A DNA stretch of 64,000 bases from Flavobacterium buctense (GCF_014486695.1 NZ_JACTAB010000002.1:62001-126000), one strand, 5' to 3'; shown: positions 24,519 through 32,955, counted from the first letter of the stretch. Made by a program: numbers and translations. The notes: generated from the letters alone by a model not told the origin.

Positions 24519-24565
24519 CCATTGAAATTTAAACCATCATTAATCAATTTTAAATCACAATCATC

Positions 24566-25600
24566 ATGAAAAATTTTACTATTTATGTAGCGCTGTTATT
24601 ATGCCTAATGGCAAGTAAATTATCGGCGCAAGAATCTTTTGAATCAAAGGCAAGAGCAATTGCCGATAAAATTGAAAGCATTACCAAAGAGGAAAAAGCC
24701 GCTTTAAAAGCAGAAATCGAATCGGTAAATAAAGACCTCGAAGCCGGTACCATTAACAAAGAACAAGCGGACGCTAAGAAATTGCAATTTGCTGAAATTC
24801 GCTCAAAAAATATCGAAACCAGAGTGGGTCAAGCGCAAGAAGAATTAAAAGAGTTGGTCAACCAAAAAGTAGCCGGAAAAATCAAAGATAAATACAGTTA
24901 TGTTTATGGCATTCGTTATAAAATTGACACCAAACATGATTCTATCCGAAAAAACAGAGGCGAAAGAAGAACCACTTCGCAGTTTGTTTTTGCAGCCGGA
25001 GTAAATAATTTAGTGACTGATGGTAGTGTGGCTAATTCAGACTTCAGATATTGGGGTTCGCATTTCTACGAATGGGGTTTTACTTCAAACACCAGATTGT
25101 TTAAAAATGATAACTTGTTGCACTTAAAATATGGGATGTCTGTAATGTACAATAATTTGCGCCCAACAGACAATCGCCTGTTTGTGGTGAATGGAAATCA
25201 AACCAATTTGGAAACCAGTTCGGTGAATTTAAAAGATTCGCGTTTTAGAAATGTTTATCTAACCGTGCCGATGCACCTAGAATTTGATTTTACCAAATCA
25301 AAAGATAAAGACGGAAAGAAAATATTCAGAACCCATGAGAGTGTTCGTTTCGGAATTGGTGGTTACGCTGGAATTAGAGTAAAATCCAAACAAAAAACAA
25401 AATACGAATTAGATGGTAATGACTTTAACATCAAAGAAAAAGGTGATTTTAATGCAAATGATTTCATCTACGGTGTGAGTACTTACATTGGATACAAAGA
25501 AACCAGTATTTATTTGAAATACGACTTGAATCCTTTGTTTAAAGACAATGCTATTAAGCAAAATAATATTTCATTAGGGGTTCGTTTCGACTTCAATTAA
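24566..25600 (+). CDS. Exported protein, predicted outer-membrane beta-barrel with N-terminal coiled coil
   Basis: The 344-residue protein has a signal peptide (YVALLLCLMASKLSAQE), a charged helical region at residues 22-110 (heptad-like ARAIADKIESITKEEKAALKAEIE) and then beta-rich segments ending in a typical barrel strand (NNISLGVRFDFN). The strand pattern (SQFVFAAGVNNLV, LHLKYGMSVMYNNL, FRNVYLTVPMHLEFDF, TSIYLKYDLNPLF) suggests an eight-stranded barrel like those in envelope-stress regulons. It follows the ECF sigma/putative anti-sigma pair and probably belongs to the same transcription unit, with an intergenic hairpin before it. Function unknown. Confidence 0.72.
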   Translation: MKNFTIYVALLLCLMASKLSAQESFESKARAIADKIESITKEEKAALKAEIESVNKDLEAGTINKEQADAKKLQFAEIRSKNIETRVGQAQEELKELVNQKVAGKIKDKYSYVYGIRYKIDTKHDSIRKNRGERRTTSQFVFAAGVNNLVTDGSVANSDFRYWGSHFYEWGFTSNTRLFKNDNLLHLKYGMSVMYNNLRPTDNRLFVVNGNQTNLETSSVNLKDSRFRNVYLTVPMHLEFDFTKSKDKDGKKIFRTHESVRFGIGGYAGIRVKSKQKTKYELDGNDFNIKEKGDFNANDFIYGVSTYIGYKETSIYLKYDLNPLFKDNAIKQNNISLGVRFDFN

Positions 25601-25630
25601 AAAATTTGTTAGGTTAGTTTATACTTCGAA

Positions 25631-25661
25631 AAGATGTTTCAGCAATGAAGCATCTTTTTTT
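25631..25661 (+). terminator. Terminator after the ECF gene group
   Basis: The stem AAGATGTTTC/GAAGCATCTT (one G-T pair) with a 6-base loop is followed by T-rich sequence. It separates the group from dnaG. Confidence 0.85.
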
Positions 25662-25749
25662 ATTTTAAATTTTAAATTTTAAATTCTGAATGTGTAAATT
25701 TACCCTCTTTGATTTCTTTTTAAAATTTCTAACAATCTAACAATCTATT

Positions 25750-27729
25750 TTGATTACCCGCGAAACCATAGATAAAGTATTTGAAACCGCTCGTGTGGAA
25801 GAAGTCATCGGTGATTTTGTCCAACTCAAACGTGCCGGAAGTAATTACAAAGGCTTGAGTCCGTTTTCAGATGAGCGCTCACCGTCGTTTATGGTGTCAC
25901 CGGTAAAGCAAATCTGGAAAGATTTTAGTTCGGGAAAAGGAGGAAGTGTTGTGACTTTTCTGATGGAACATGAGCATTTCACTTATCCGGAAGCTATTCG
26001 TTTTTTGGCTAAAAAATACAATATCGAAATTGAAGAAACTGAAGTCTCTCAAGAAGATAAAATGGAGGCCAATGAAAAAGAAAGCTTGTATTTAGTTTCC
26101 GAGTTTGCTAAATCCTATTTCCACGAAACGCTTTTAAATACCGAAGAAGGCAAAGCAATTGGGTTGTCTTATTTTAAAGAAAGAGGTTTTACCAATGAAA
26201 CCATTGCCAAATTTGGTTTAGGTTATTCGCCTGAATCTTGGGATGCCTTTACCAAAGAAGCTTTAGCCAAAGGGTACCAATTAGAATTCTTAGAAAAAGT
26301 CGGATTAACCATCACTAGAGAAGATGGAAAACATTTCGACCGTTTCAAAGGAAGAGTAATGTTTCCAATTCAAAGTTTGTCCGGAAGAAACTTAGGTTTC
26401 GGTGGAAGGATTTTAACCAATGATAAAAAAGCGGCCAAATACCTCAATTCACCCGAAAGCGATCTTTACCACAAGAGTAAAATTTTGTATGGAATTTTTC
26501 ATGCCAAACAAGCCATAGCAAAGCAAAACAATTGTTATTTAGTGGAAGGCTATACCGATGTGATTCAGTTGCATCAAGCCGGAATTGAAAATGTGGTTGC
26601 GTCTTCGGGAACGGCTTTGACGCCTGACCAAATTCGATTAATTAATCGCTTAACCAAAAACATTACGGTGCTTTTTGACGGTGATGCTGCCGGCTTACGC
26701 GCTTCTGTCCGCGGAATCGATTTGATTTTGGAAGAAGGCATGAATGTAAAAGTATGTACATTCCCTGACGGAGATGATCCGGATAGTTTTGCCCGAAAGA
26801 ATTCGTATGAAGATTTGGTGAACTATTTAGAGAACAACGCCAAAGATTTTATTCAGTTTAAAGCGTCGCTTTTGATGAATGAAGCCCACAATGATCCAAT
26901 AAAGAAAGCCGATTTGATTCGCGATATGGTCGTAAGTATATCTAAAATTCCAGACCGAATCAAAAGAGAAATCTACATCCAAGAAACGGCTCGTATCATG
27001 GATATTTCAGAGCAAGTATTGCTAAATACCTTGGCACAAATGGTGCAAAAAGATATTTCGGATGCCAGCAAAAAGCTCAAACAGGAACAAACAGCTTTTG
27101 AAGTCGTAAAAAACGAACCGCAAATTGCTCAAGAAAAAATTAATATTGTTTATGATTTAGAGCGAAAGATAATTGAGATGTTGTTGCTATATGGGACACA
27201 TGAAGCTGATTTCGATGATTTTATTCTGAAAGCCAATGAGGAAGGTGAAATGGTAGAGGAAAAAGAAACCAATTCGTTTAAAGTGTTCCAGAGAATTTAC
27301 CTGAGCTTACAAGAGGATGAAGTTGAATTAGCTAATCCTGTATTTAAGGAAATTTATTCGGATTTAATCAATTACTACAACCAAAACGAAGAATTCAACA
27401 TAGAACATTACTTAATGCAATTGACACCGGAACATGCTCAAATGGTTACCGATATATTAATGAATGAAGAGAAAGAAGTACTTCACAATTGGGAAACCAA
27501 ACACATTTACGTCAAGAGCAAAACACAAAATGTAAGTCAATATGTTTCCGAAACCATTATTTCACTTCGCGAATATCTAATCAATAAGTTGATATTGGAT
27601 TTGATTAATTCTTTTAACCATGAAGAAGAAGCTGATTCGGCAGAAATTTTGGCCACTATAAATGATTACAACAAACTTAAGGTTAGTTTGACCAATAAAA
27701 TTGGAAGAATACGGTCGACCTATATATAA
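25750..27729 (+). CDS. dnaG: DNA primase DnaG, zinc ligands not conserved
   Basis: The 659-residue primase makes RNA primers at the replication fork. The TOPRIM catalytic core is intact (CYLVEGYTDVIQLHQ and VLFDGDAAGLRAS), and a C-terminal helical region for DnaB contact follows (about 440-659). The N-terminal CHC2 zinc ribbon keeps its fold-defining residues, but the four metal ligands are replaced: the usual CPFH reads SPFS (residues 37-40) and the usual CxxC reads DFSS (58-61). It starts at TTG (25750): the frame fits MITRETIDKV and there is no close ATG. Confidence 0.95.
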   Translation: MITRETIDKVFETARVEEVIGDFVQLKRAGSNYKGLSPFSDERSPSFMVSPVKQIWKDFSSGKGGSVVTFLMEHEHFTYPEAIRFLAKKYNIEIEETEVSQEDKMEANEKESLYLVSEFAKSYFHETLLNTEEGKAIGLSYFKERGFTNETIAKFGLGYSPESWDAFTKEALAKGYQLEFLEKVGLTITREDGKHFDRFKGRVMFPIQSLSGRNLGFGGRILTNDKKAAKYLNSPESDLYHKSKILYGIFHAKQAIAKQNNCYLVEGYTDVIQLHQAGIENVVASSGTALTPDQIRLINRLTKNITVLFDGDAAGLRASVRGIDLILEEGMNVKVCTFPDGDDPDSFARKNSYEDLVNYLENNAKDFIQFKASLLMNEAHNDPIKKADLIRDMVVSISKIPDRIKREIYIQETARIMDISEQVLLNTLAQMVQKDISDASKKLKQEQTAFEVVKNEPQIAQEKINIVYDLERKIIEMLLLYGTHEADFDDFILKANEEGEMVEEKETNSFKVFQRIYLSLQEDEVELANPVFKEIYSDLINYYNQNEEFNIEHYLMQLTPEHAQMVTDILMNEEKEVLHNWETKHIYVKSKTQNVSQYVSETIISLREYLINKLILDLINSFNHEEEADSAEILATINDYNKLKVSLTNKIGRIRSTYI

Positions 27730-27733
27730 AAAA

Positions 27734-27754
27734 ACCCGCGATTAGCGGGTCTTT
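27734..27754. terminator. Bidirectional terminator between dnaG and the response-regulator gene
   Basis: The stem ACCCGC/GCGGGT (27734-27739 with 27745-27750) has a T-run on the minus strand and a shorter one on the plus strand, between two convergent stops. Confidence 0.8.
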
Positions 27755-27758
27755 AGTT

Positions 27759-28388
27759 TTAAACGATTTCCAGAGTCTTCGCTTTATTTACAAGATCAAC
27801 CAAATTGGTTACATTTAGCTTCGTCAATAAACGAAGTTTGTAGGTACTAATGGTTTTCTCATTAAGCGTTAAAATTTTGGCAATTTCGTTGTTTTTTTTA
27901 CCATCGCTTAAGAAACGCAATACTTCAATCTCTCTGTTTGAAAGTTTTCTGTACAAACGCTCTGATTTGTTTTGCTTGGCAATTAACGCTAAGTTTCTCT
28001 TGATTTCTTCATTTAGGATGATTTGTCCTTGGCTGACCTTGACAATGGTAACACCTAAATTCTCAAGCTTTGATGTCTTATGAACATATCCCGCACAACC
28101 TGCTTTAATAGCATTAGGGGCATAAATGTGTTCAGACAAACTACTGAAGACGACAACTTTAGTTTTTGGAAAATTTCTGATGATTGACTTGAGTTCGTAA
28201 ATACTTTTGAGTCCTTCAAGTTCTAAATCGATGATTAAGACGTCAATTTCTTTATTTCTTAAAGCATCGGGAACCATAAAAAAATTTCCTACGTTGGAAA
28301 CGATACTTATTTCAGGATGGTCCTTAAAATAAGCCTTCATTCCAAAGTGTACAACCGGAAAGTTATCCGCAATACATACATTTATCAT
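27759..28388 (-). CDS. Orphan LuxR/NarL-type response regulator
   Basis: The 209-residue protein has a receiver domain (about 1-120) with phosphoacceptor Asp54 (VLIIDLELEG), the Thr/Ser switch in VVFSS and the conserved Lys in GYVHKTSK. The acidic pocket reads ADNF, with Asn where the second acid usually is. A LuxR helix-turn-helix follows (KLSNREIEVLRFLSDGKKNNEIAKIL.. KTISTYKLRLLTKL). No histidine kinase is adjacent, so its partner must lie elsewhere. It probably binds DNA as a dimer on phosphorylation. Targets are unknown. Confidence 0.92.
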   Translation of the reverse strand: MINVCIADNFPVVHFGMKAYFKDHPEISIVSNVGNFFMVPDALRNKEIDVLIIDLELEGLKSIYELKSIIRNFPKTKVVVFSSLSEHIYAPNAIKAGCAGYVHKTSKLENLGVTIVKVSQGQIILNEEIKRNLALIAKQNKSERLYRKLSNREIEVLRFLSDGKKNNEIAKILTLNEKTISTYKLRLLTKLNVTNLVDLVNKAKTLEIV

Positions 28389-28471
28389 AATTGTGGTATT
28401 TGATAAAAAATTAATAGAAATTTACTGTAAAGTTAAAAAATTATATTGTAAAAATGTTAAATAAATCGTCT

Positions 28472-29278
28472 TTATTTTAAAAAACTTGGGATAATACATA
28501 CAGGAATTGGGTTCATTTTGTGTTGATTTACAGCGTTTAACTTTTTATAAATATCAAACACTTCTCTCTCTCTTCCCGTGAAATTTTCACTTTTTTTATT
28601 GTTTTCAGCTTCCAACATAGCCCATTCTAATTCGTCATAACTGGCTCCCAATTGGTCTTCATCGGTTCTTGAATCGCCAAATAATCCATCGGTCGGAGCT
28701 GCTTGCTGAATTGATTTTGGAATTTCCAAATAAGCACCCAAAGCATAAACATCACTTTTCATTAAATCGGCAATCGGACTCAAATCAACACCTCCATCGC
28801 CATATTTGGTGTAAAAACCAACGCCAAAATCCTCTACTTTATTTCCGGTTCCGGCCACTAACAAACCATGAATCCCAGCGAAATAATACAAGGTTGTCAT
28901 TCTTAATCTTGCTCTGGTATTCGCCAAAGACAAATTAAGTTTGGTGTCATTATCCGAACTAGGAACCGCACTTTTAAAGGTTTCAAAAACACCGGTCAAA
29001 TCCGCTTCTGCATTTTGGACATTAGGAAATCGCTTTTTCAATTGCTCAATGTGTTCTCTTCCACGACTTACTTGGCTTGGGTCTTGGTGAATCGGCATTT
29101 CTACACATAAAGTAGTTAGTCCGGTTTGGGCACACAAAGAAGAGGTTACAGCCGAATCAACACCTCCTGAAATGCCAATTACAAAACCATTTACTTTTGC
29201 TTTTGTAGCGTAATCCTTTAACCATGTAACAATATGGGTGTTAGTTTCCCCTACCTTGATTTTACTTTTTTTAGCCAT
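28472..29278 (-). CDS. nadE: NAD+ synthase (ammonia-dependent type)
   Basis: The 268-residue enzyme converts deamido-NAD to NAD using ATP and ammonia in the last step of NAD synthesis. The PP-loop is clear (VIGISGGVDSAVTSSL), as are the substrate segments LANTRARLRMTTLYYFA, GTGNKVEDFGVGFYTKYGDGGVDLSPIADL and PTDGLFGDSRTDEDQLG. There is no glutaminase domain, so ammonia must come from elsewhere. The start at 29278 (MAKKSKIKVGE) is chosen over an upstream ATG because the predicted promoter box lies at 29318-29325. Confidence 0.95.
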   Translation of the reverse strand: MAKKSKIKVGETNTHIVTWLKDYATKAKVNGFVIGISGGVDSAVTSSLCAQTGLTTLCVEMPIHQDPSQVSRGREHIEQLKKRFPNVQNAEADLTGVFETFKSAVPSSDNDTKLNLSLANTRARLRMTTLYYFAGIHGLLVAGTGNKVEDFGVGFYTKYGDGGVDLSPIADLMKSDVYALGAYLEIPKSIQQAAPTDGLFGDSRTDEDQLGASYDELEWAMLEAENNKKSENFTGREREVFDIYKKLNAVNQHKMNPIPVCIIPSFLK

Positions 29279-29309
29279 TTTTTTATGAAAGTTTTTAGAA
29301 ACGGAAATG

Positions 29310-29325
29310 TATATTTGCAAATGTA
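29310..29325. promoter_or_regulatory. Abutting face-to-face -7 elements of gldB and nadE
   Basis: TATATTTG on the plus strand (29310-29317) and TACATTTG on the minus strand (29325-29318) touch without a gap. Both fit TAnnTTTG. Polymerases at the two promoters would cover the same DNA, so the genes are probably read in alternation. Confidence 0.6.
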
Positions 29326-29374
29326 AAAAATCACAAACTTTTCAATCCTCTTTTTGTCATATAAAATCTTTATA

Positions 29375-30337
29375 ATGAAAAAGTATTTTGCAATTATAAT
29401 GTTCTTTTTTCTATTGGTTTCTTGTGATCAGAAATCCAAAGTGGAAAAAGCAGTTGAAGAAATTCCTGTTGTGTTAAAGGTCGACAGATTTGACCAAGCT
29501 TTTTTTGAAGCGAAGCCAAGTGAATTGGTTAATTTGAAAGCAGAATATCCTTTTTTCTTTCCGGAAGGGTTTGATGATAAGCTTTGGATAGAGAAAATGG
29601 AAAACAAAGATTGGCGAGATTTATATGCCGAAGTGCAAAAAAAGTATCCTGATTTTGGCAAGCAGACCACTGAAATTGAAGACTTGTTTAAACATTTAAA
29701 ATACTATTTTCCGGAAACAGTTTTGCCAAAAGTTTACACTGTTATTGGAGAGATGGACTATAATAAAAAAGCCATTTATGCCAATGACAAATTAGTTATT
29801 GCCTTGGAATTGTATCTCGGAAAAGAGGCCAAGTTCTATACTTTTCCGAAATATCTAAGGCAAAATTTCGAAGAACGACAAATGATGCCGGATATCGTAA
29901 CCAGCTATGCGATGTTAAAAAATCCTCCGCCTACCGATAAAACATTGTTGGGCGAAATGATTTATTACGGTAAAGAATTATTTTTAAAAGATTTGGTACT
30001 TCCCAATTATACCGATGCTGAAAAAATTGGGTACTTGCCCGAGAAATTAACTTGGTGTCAGGAAAATGAAAGCTATATTTGGCGCTATTTTATTGAAGAA
30101 GATTTGCTTTTTAGTTCTGATTCAAGATTGTCTAATCGCTTTATAAATCCGGCGCCGTTTTCTAAATTTTTTCTCGAAGTTGACAATGAATCTCCGGGAA
30201 GTGTAGGGCGATGGGTTGGCTGGCAGATTGTGCGTTCGTTTATGGAAAATAATGAAGTAAGTTTGCAAGACATGCTGAAAATGGATGCCAAAGAATTATT
30301 TGAAAAATCAAAATACAAACCCAAAAAGGATGAGTAA
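29375..30337 (+). CDS. gldB: Gliding motility lipoprotein GldB
   Basis: The 320-residue protein has a lipoprotein signal (IIMFFFLLVSCDQK, lipidated Cys about residue 16), followed by the GldB pattern VLKVDRFDQAFFEAKPSEL, YPFFFPEGFDD, FKHLKYYFPE, SYAMLKNPPPTDKTLLGEMIYYGKELFLKDLVLP and PGSVGRWVGWQIVRSFME. GldB is required for gliding motility in F. johnsoniae and is found with the type IX secretion/gliding genes; its exact role is not known. An ATG 21 bases upstream would add seven residues before the signal and is less likely. It overlaps gldC by eight bases. Confidence 0.95.
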   Translation: MKKYFAIIMFFFLLVSCDQKSKVEKAVEEIPVVLKVDRFDQAFFEAKPSELVNLKAEYPFFFPEGFDDKLWIEKMENKDWRDLYAEVQKKYPDFGKQTTEIEDLFKHLKYYFPETVLPKVYTVIGEMDYNKKAIYANDKLVIALELYLGKEAKFYTFPKYLRQNFEERQMMPDIVTSYAMLKNPPPTDKTLLGEMIYYGKELFLKDLVLPNYTDAEKIGYLPEKLTWCQENESYIWRYFIEEDLLFSSDSRLSNRFINPAPFSKFFLEVDNESPGSVGRWVGWQIVRSFMENNEVSLQDMLKMDAKELFEKSKYKPKKDE

Positions 30338-30665
30338 TACCATAAAATCTGAAATAAAATTCCTTGTAGAATTAGACGAAAACCGTGTGCCTGAAAAATT
30401 ATTGTGGACGGCGCAAGATGGCGGTGTAGAACAAGAAGAAGCCAAGGCGATGATGCTTTCCATTTGGGACAGCAAAGCACAAGAAACACTCCGTATTGAT
30501 TTGTGGACTAAGGATATGCCTGTAGACGAAATGAAATTATTCTTCCACCAAACTTTAGTAGCCATGGCTGATACTTTTCAACGTGCTACTGCTGATGAAA
30601 AAATGGCAGATACCATGAAAGATTTTTGTGATTATTTTGCGGAGAAATTGGAATTGAAAAAGTAA
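30330..30665 (+). CDS. gldC: Gliding motility protein GldC
   Basis: The 111-residue soluble protein (MSNTIKSEIKFLVELDENRVPEKLLWTAQ and onward) matches GldC, which lies after gldB in F. johnsoniae, where it enhances gliding. It has no signal peptide and is cytosolic. The start at 30330 is chosen because the ATG overlaps the gldB end by eight bases, suggesting coupled translation; an earlier ATG would overlap gldB by 53 bases. The acidic helices near the end (ADEKMADTMKDFCDYFAEKLELKK) are family-typical. Confidence 0.93.
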   Translation: MSNTIKSEIKFLVELDENRVPEKLLWTAQDGGVEQEEAKAMMLSIWDSKAQETLRIDLWTKDMPVDEMKLFFHQTLVAMADTFQRATADEKMADTMKDFCDYFAEKLELKK

Positions 30666-30669
30666 ATAA

Positions 30670-31287
30670 TTACAGGTTTCCACTTTTAAACATTTGCTCA
30701 TTTACTTCATCAATAAAGCCCAAAACTTTATCTCTTCCGGTCGATTCTAAAGCTGAGGTTACAAAATGTTGTGGCATTTCTTCCCAGTTATTAGCCAAAA
30801 GCGCTTTGCGGTAAGCCGCAATGTGCGAGTCTATTTTGGTTTTACTGATTTTATCGGCTTTGGTAAAAATGATGCAAAACGGCACTTCAATCTCGCCCAA
30901 ATAAGTAATGAATTCCAAATCAATTTTTTGTGCTTCCAATCGGATGTCGATTAAAACAAAGGCGCAAACCAATTGCTCTCTTTTTTCAAAATAATCGGTG
31001 ATAAACTCTTGAAAAACTTCTTTGGTTTTCTTTGAAACACGAGCATAGCCATAACCCGGCAAATCCACTAGAAACCAATTTAAATTAATTTTAAAGTGAT
31101 TAATTAACTGTGTTTTTCCGGGTTTACCGGAAGTTTTAGCCAAATTTTTATGGTTGGTCAACATGTTAATCAAAGATGATTTTCCCACATTGGAACGACC
31201 AATAAAAGCATACTCCGGCAAAGGATCTTTTGGACATTTGCTTACGTCAGAATTGCTGATGATAAATTCGGCACTGGTAATTTTCAT
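30670..31287 (-). CDS. engB: Ribosome biogenesis GTP-binding protein YihA/YsxC (EngB)
   Basis: The 205-residue single-domain TRAFAC GTPase helps assemble the large ribosomal subunit. G1 is IGRSNVGKSSLIN, G3 is VDLPGYGYARVSK and G4 is IFTKADKI; the SAL-like G5 is in TSALESTG. The start at 31287 (MKITSAEFIIS) is chosen over an upstream ATG at 31314 because that would overlap the terminator hairpin at 31304-31324. It converges with gldC, the two stops being four bases apart. Confidence 0.96.
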   Translation of the reverse strand: MKITSAEFIISNSDVSKCPKDPLPEYAFIGRSNVGKSSLINMLTNHKNLAKTSGKPGKTQLINHFKINLNWFLVDLPGYGYARVSKKTKEVFQEFITDYFEKREQLVCAFVLIDIRLEAQKIDLEFITYLGEIEVPFCIIFTKADKISKTKIDSHIAAYRKALLANNWEEMPQHFVTSALESTGRDKVLGFIDEVNEQMFKSGNL

Positions 31288-31303
31288 GATAGTATTAAAA
31301 TAA

Positions 31304-31324
31304 AAAAGTCCCAAAAGGACTTTT
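31304..31324 (-). terminator. Terminator of the alpha/beta-hydrolase gene
   Basis: On the minus strand the stem AAAAGTCC/GGACTTTT is followed by a T-run (31307-31302), just before the engB start. Confidence 0.75.
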
Positions 31325-31326
31325 GT

Positions 31327-32091
31327 TTATAAATGAACTTCTTTCAGCCATTCATGCAATAATCGGTTAAACTCGTCGGGATGCTCCATCATAGCAGCGT
31401 GTCCACATTTGTCAATCCAGTACAATTCAGAATTAGGCATTAATTTATGAAATTCTTCCGCTACTTCCGGTGGTGTCACTTGGTCATTTTTACCCCAAAT
31501 GATACAGGTTTTCACATGCATTTTTGGCAAATCTTTGGCCATATTATGGCGAATGGCGCTTTTGGCAATTGTCAAGGTTTTAATTACTTTTATTCTATCG
31601 TTTACAACCGAAAAAACTTCGTCAACGATTTCTTTTGTGGCAACATTCGGGTCATAAAAGACGGCTTCTGCTTTCTTTTTAATGTATTCATAATCACCTC
31701 GTTTTGGGTAACTGTCGCCCATTGCGCTTTCATAAAGCCCTGAACTTCCTGTGATTACTAAGCCAGCTACTTTTTCAGGATACATTTTAGAATGGTACAA
31801 AGCAATATGTCCGCCAAGCGAATTTCCCAAAAGAATAACACGATCGAATCCTTTGAAAGTAATAAAATCTTTCACGTATTTGGCGAAAGCTTTAACATTA
31901 GTTTTCAAGATGTTTTGCGTGTAAATAGGCAATTCAGGAATGACTACTTTATAGCCATGTGAAGAGAAATAATTGGCAACACCGTTAAAATTACTCAATC
32001 CGCCCATCAATCCGTGTAAAACAACGATTGGTGTGCCTTCTCCTGCTTCGTAATAGGAGTATCTGCCTTCTTTTTTAAAATTTCCTTCCAT
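31327..32091 (-). CDS. Alpha/beta-hydrolase fold protein
   Basis: The 254-residue cytosolic protein shows the alpha/beta-hydrolase layout: oxyanion-hole motif VVLHGLMGGLSNF, nucleophile elbow LLGNSLGGHIAL (S91), the acid region near IIWGKNDQVTPPE and the catalytic His in DKCGHAAMMEHPDEFN. It resembles esterases and C-C hydrolases of the MhpC/2-hydroxymuconic type; the substrate cannot be told. It is the gene upstream of engB on the same strand, separated by a terminator. Confidence 0.9.
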   Translation of the reverse strand: MEGNFKKEGRYSYYEAGEGTPIVVLHGLMGGLSNFNGVANYFSSHGYKVVIPELPIYTQNILKTNVKAFAKYVKDFITFKGFDRVILLGNSLGGHIALYHSKMYPEKVAGLVITGSSGLYESAMGDSYPKRGDYEYIKKKAEAVFYDPNVATKEIVDEVFSVVNDRIKVIKTLTIAKSAIRHNMAKDLPKMHVKTCIIWGKNDQVTPPEVAEEFHKLMPNSELYWIDKCGHAAMMEHPDEFNRLLHEWLKEVHL

Positions 32092-32120
32092 GTAATTTTT
32101 TTGACTTTTTACCTCGGCAA

Positions 32121-32128
32121 CAAATATA
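32121..32128 (-). promoter_or_regulatory. Predicted -7 element of the alpha/beta-hydrolase gene
   Basis: TATATTTG on the minus strand, 29 bases before the ATG, matches TAnnTTTG. Confidence 0.6.
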
Positions 32129-32393
32129 TGATTTTAAAGATAAAAATAAGGTTATGAGAGGAATATTTACTGCTAAAATGCAGTTTTTCGTTAATAATTT
32201 TTCGAATAAACAACTTGTCCATTTCAAAATTATAGTCAATTATTTTCATGCCGATAAATCAATTTTATGCAACAAAATGGCTTAAAATGAGTTTTTTATA
32301 CTTTTTTTTCTTCTTAAATACCAATTCATTAAACATTCGTTAAGGAATCGACAAAGTGAAATTTATTGAGTTTTTACCTGAAAAGGGAATGAA
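32129..32393. other. AT-rich intergenic region before the mraZ operator
   Basis: No gene or RNA was recognised between the hydrolase promoter and the GTGGTA repeats. One AAAGTGA at 32353-32359 resembles the repeat core but is out of phase with the other copies. Otherwise I see nothing. Confidence 0.4.
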
Positions 32394-32458
32394 GTGGTAA
32401 AACTTATCAACAAAGTGGTATTTTGTGGTAAATTGTGGTAATAATTTTTATATTTTTG
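32394..32458 (+). promoter_or_regulatory. mraZ promoter with GTGGTA operator repeats
   Basis: GTGGTA occurs at 32394, 32415, 32425 and 32435, the last three exactly 10 bp apart on one face of the helix and the first about two turns upstream. TATTTTTG (32451-32458) is a perfect -7 box just after them. MraZ of other bacteria binds directly repeated short G-rich boxes with a 10-bp period upstream of its own gene, so these are likely MraZ sites and would control the whole division cluster. Confidence 0.75.
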
Positions 32459-32481
32459 CTCATAACCAAAATAAACAACAA

Positions 32482-32955
32482 TTGAACTCCATAATCGGAA
32501 CATATGAATGCAAAGTTGACGCCAAAGGAAGACTCATGATTCCTTCGGCTTTAAAGAAGCAACTAGCTAATTCTCTTCAAGATGGTTTCGTCTTGAAGCG
32601 TTCTGTGTTTCAGCCGTGTTTGGAATTATATCCAATGACCGAATGGAATTTGATGATGCAAAAAATAAACAAGCTCAACCGATTTGTAAAGAAAAATAAT
32701 GACTTTATCCGTCGTTTTACAGCCGGAGTGAAAGTCGTAGAAGTCGATGATTTGGGCCGATTGTTAATCCCGAAGGATTTAGTGGTTTTTGGTCACATTT
32801 CAAAAGATATCGTGCTTTCCTCAGCGGTGAACATCGTGGAAATTTGGGACAAAGATTTATATGAAAAATCAATTGCAGGTGATGATATCAACTTTGCCGA
32901 TTTAGCGGAAGATGTAATGGGAAATATAAATGATGATGGAGATGGAATATCATAA
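32482..32955 (+). CDS. mraZ: Division/cell-wall cluster transcriptional repressor MraZ
   Basis: The 157-residue protein has two AbrB-like (SpoVT/MraZ) domains, each with the D-x-K/L-G-R motif: CKVDAKGRLMIPSALK (first) and VEVDDLGRLLIPKDL (second). MraZ forms a ring and represses the dcw operon. Translation most likely starts at TTG (32482), giving MNSIIGTYECKVDAKGRL; an open frame further upstream would run back into the operator repeats. The last codons overlap rsmH. Confidence 0.93.
   Translation: MNSIIGTYECKVDAKGRLMIPSALKKQLANSLQDGFVLKRSVFQPCLELYPMTEWNLMMQKINKLNRFVKKNNDFIRRFTAGVKVVEVDDLGRLLIPKDLVVFGHISKDIVLSSAVNIVEIWDKDLYEKSIAGDDINFADLAEDVMGNINDDGDGIS

Noticed and set aside
24459-24565. 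CRISPR-like array
   Set aside because: The repeats are short, inexact and without regular spacers; there are no cas genes.
25750-27729. Frameshift or error as the cause of missing zinc ligands in dnaG
   Set aside because: The frame is open and the residues around the ligand positions are conserved, so this is substitution, not damage.
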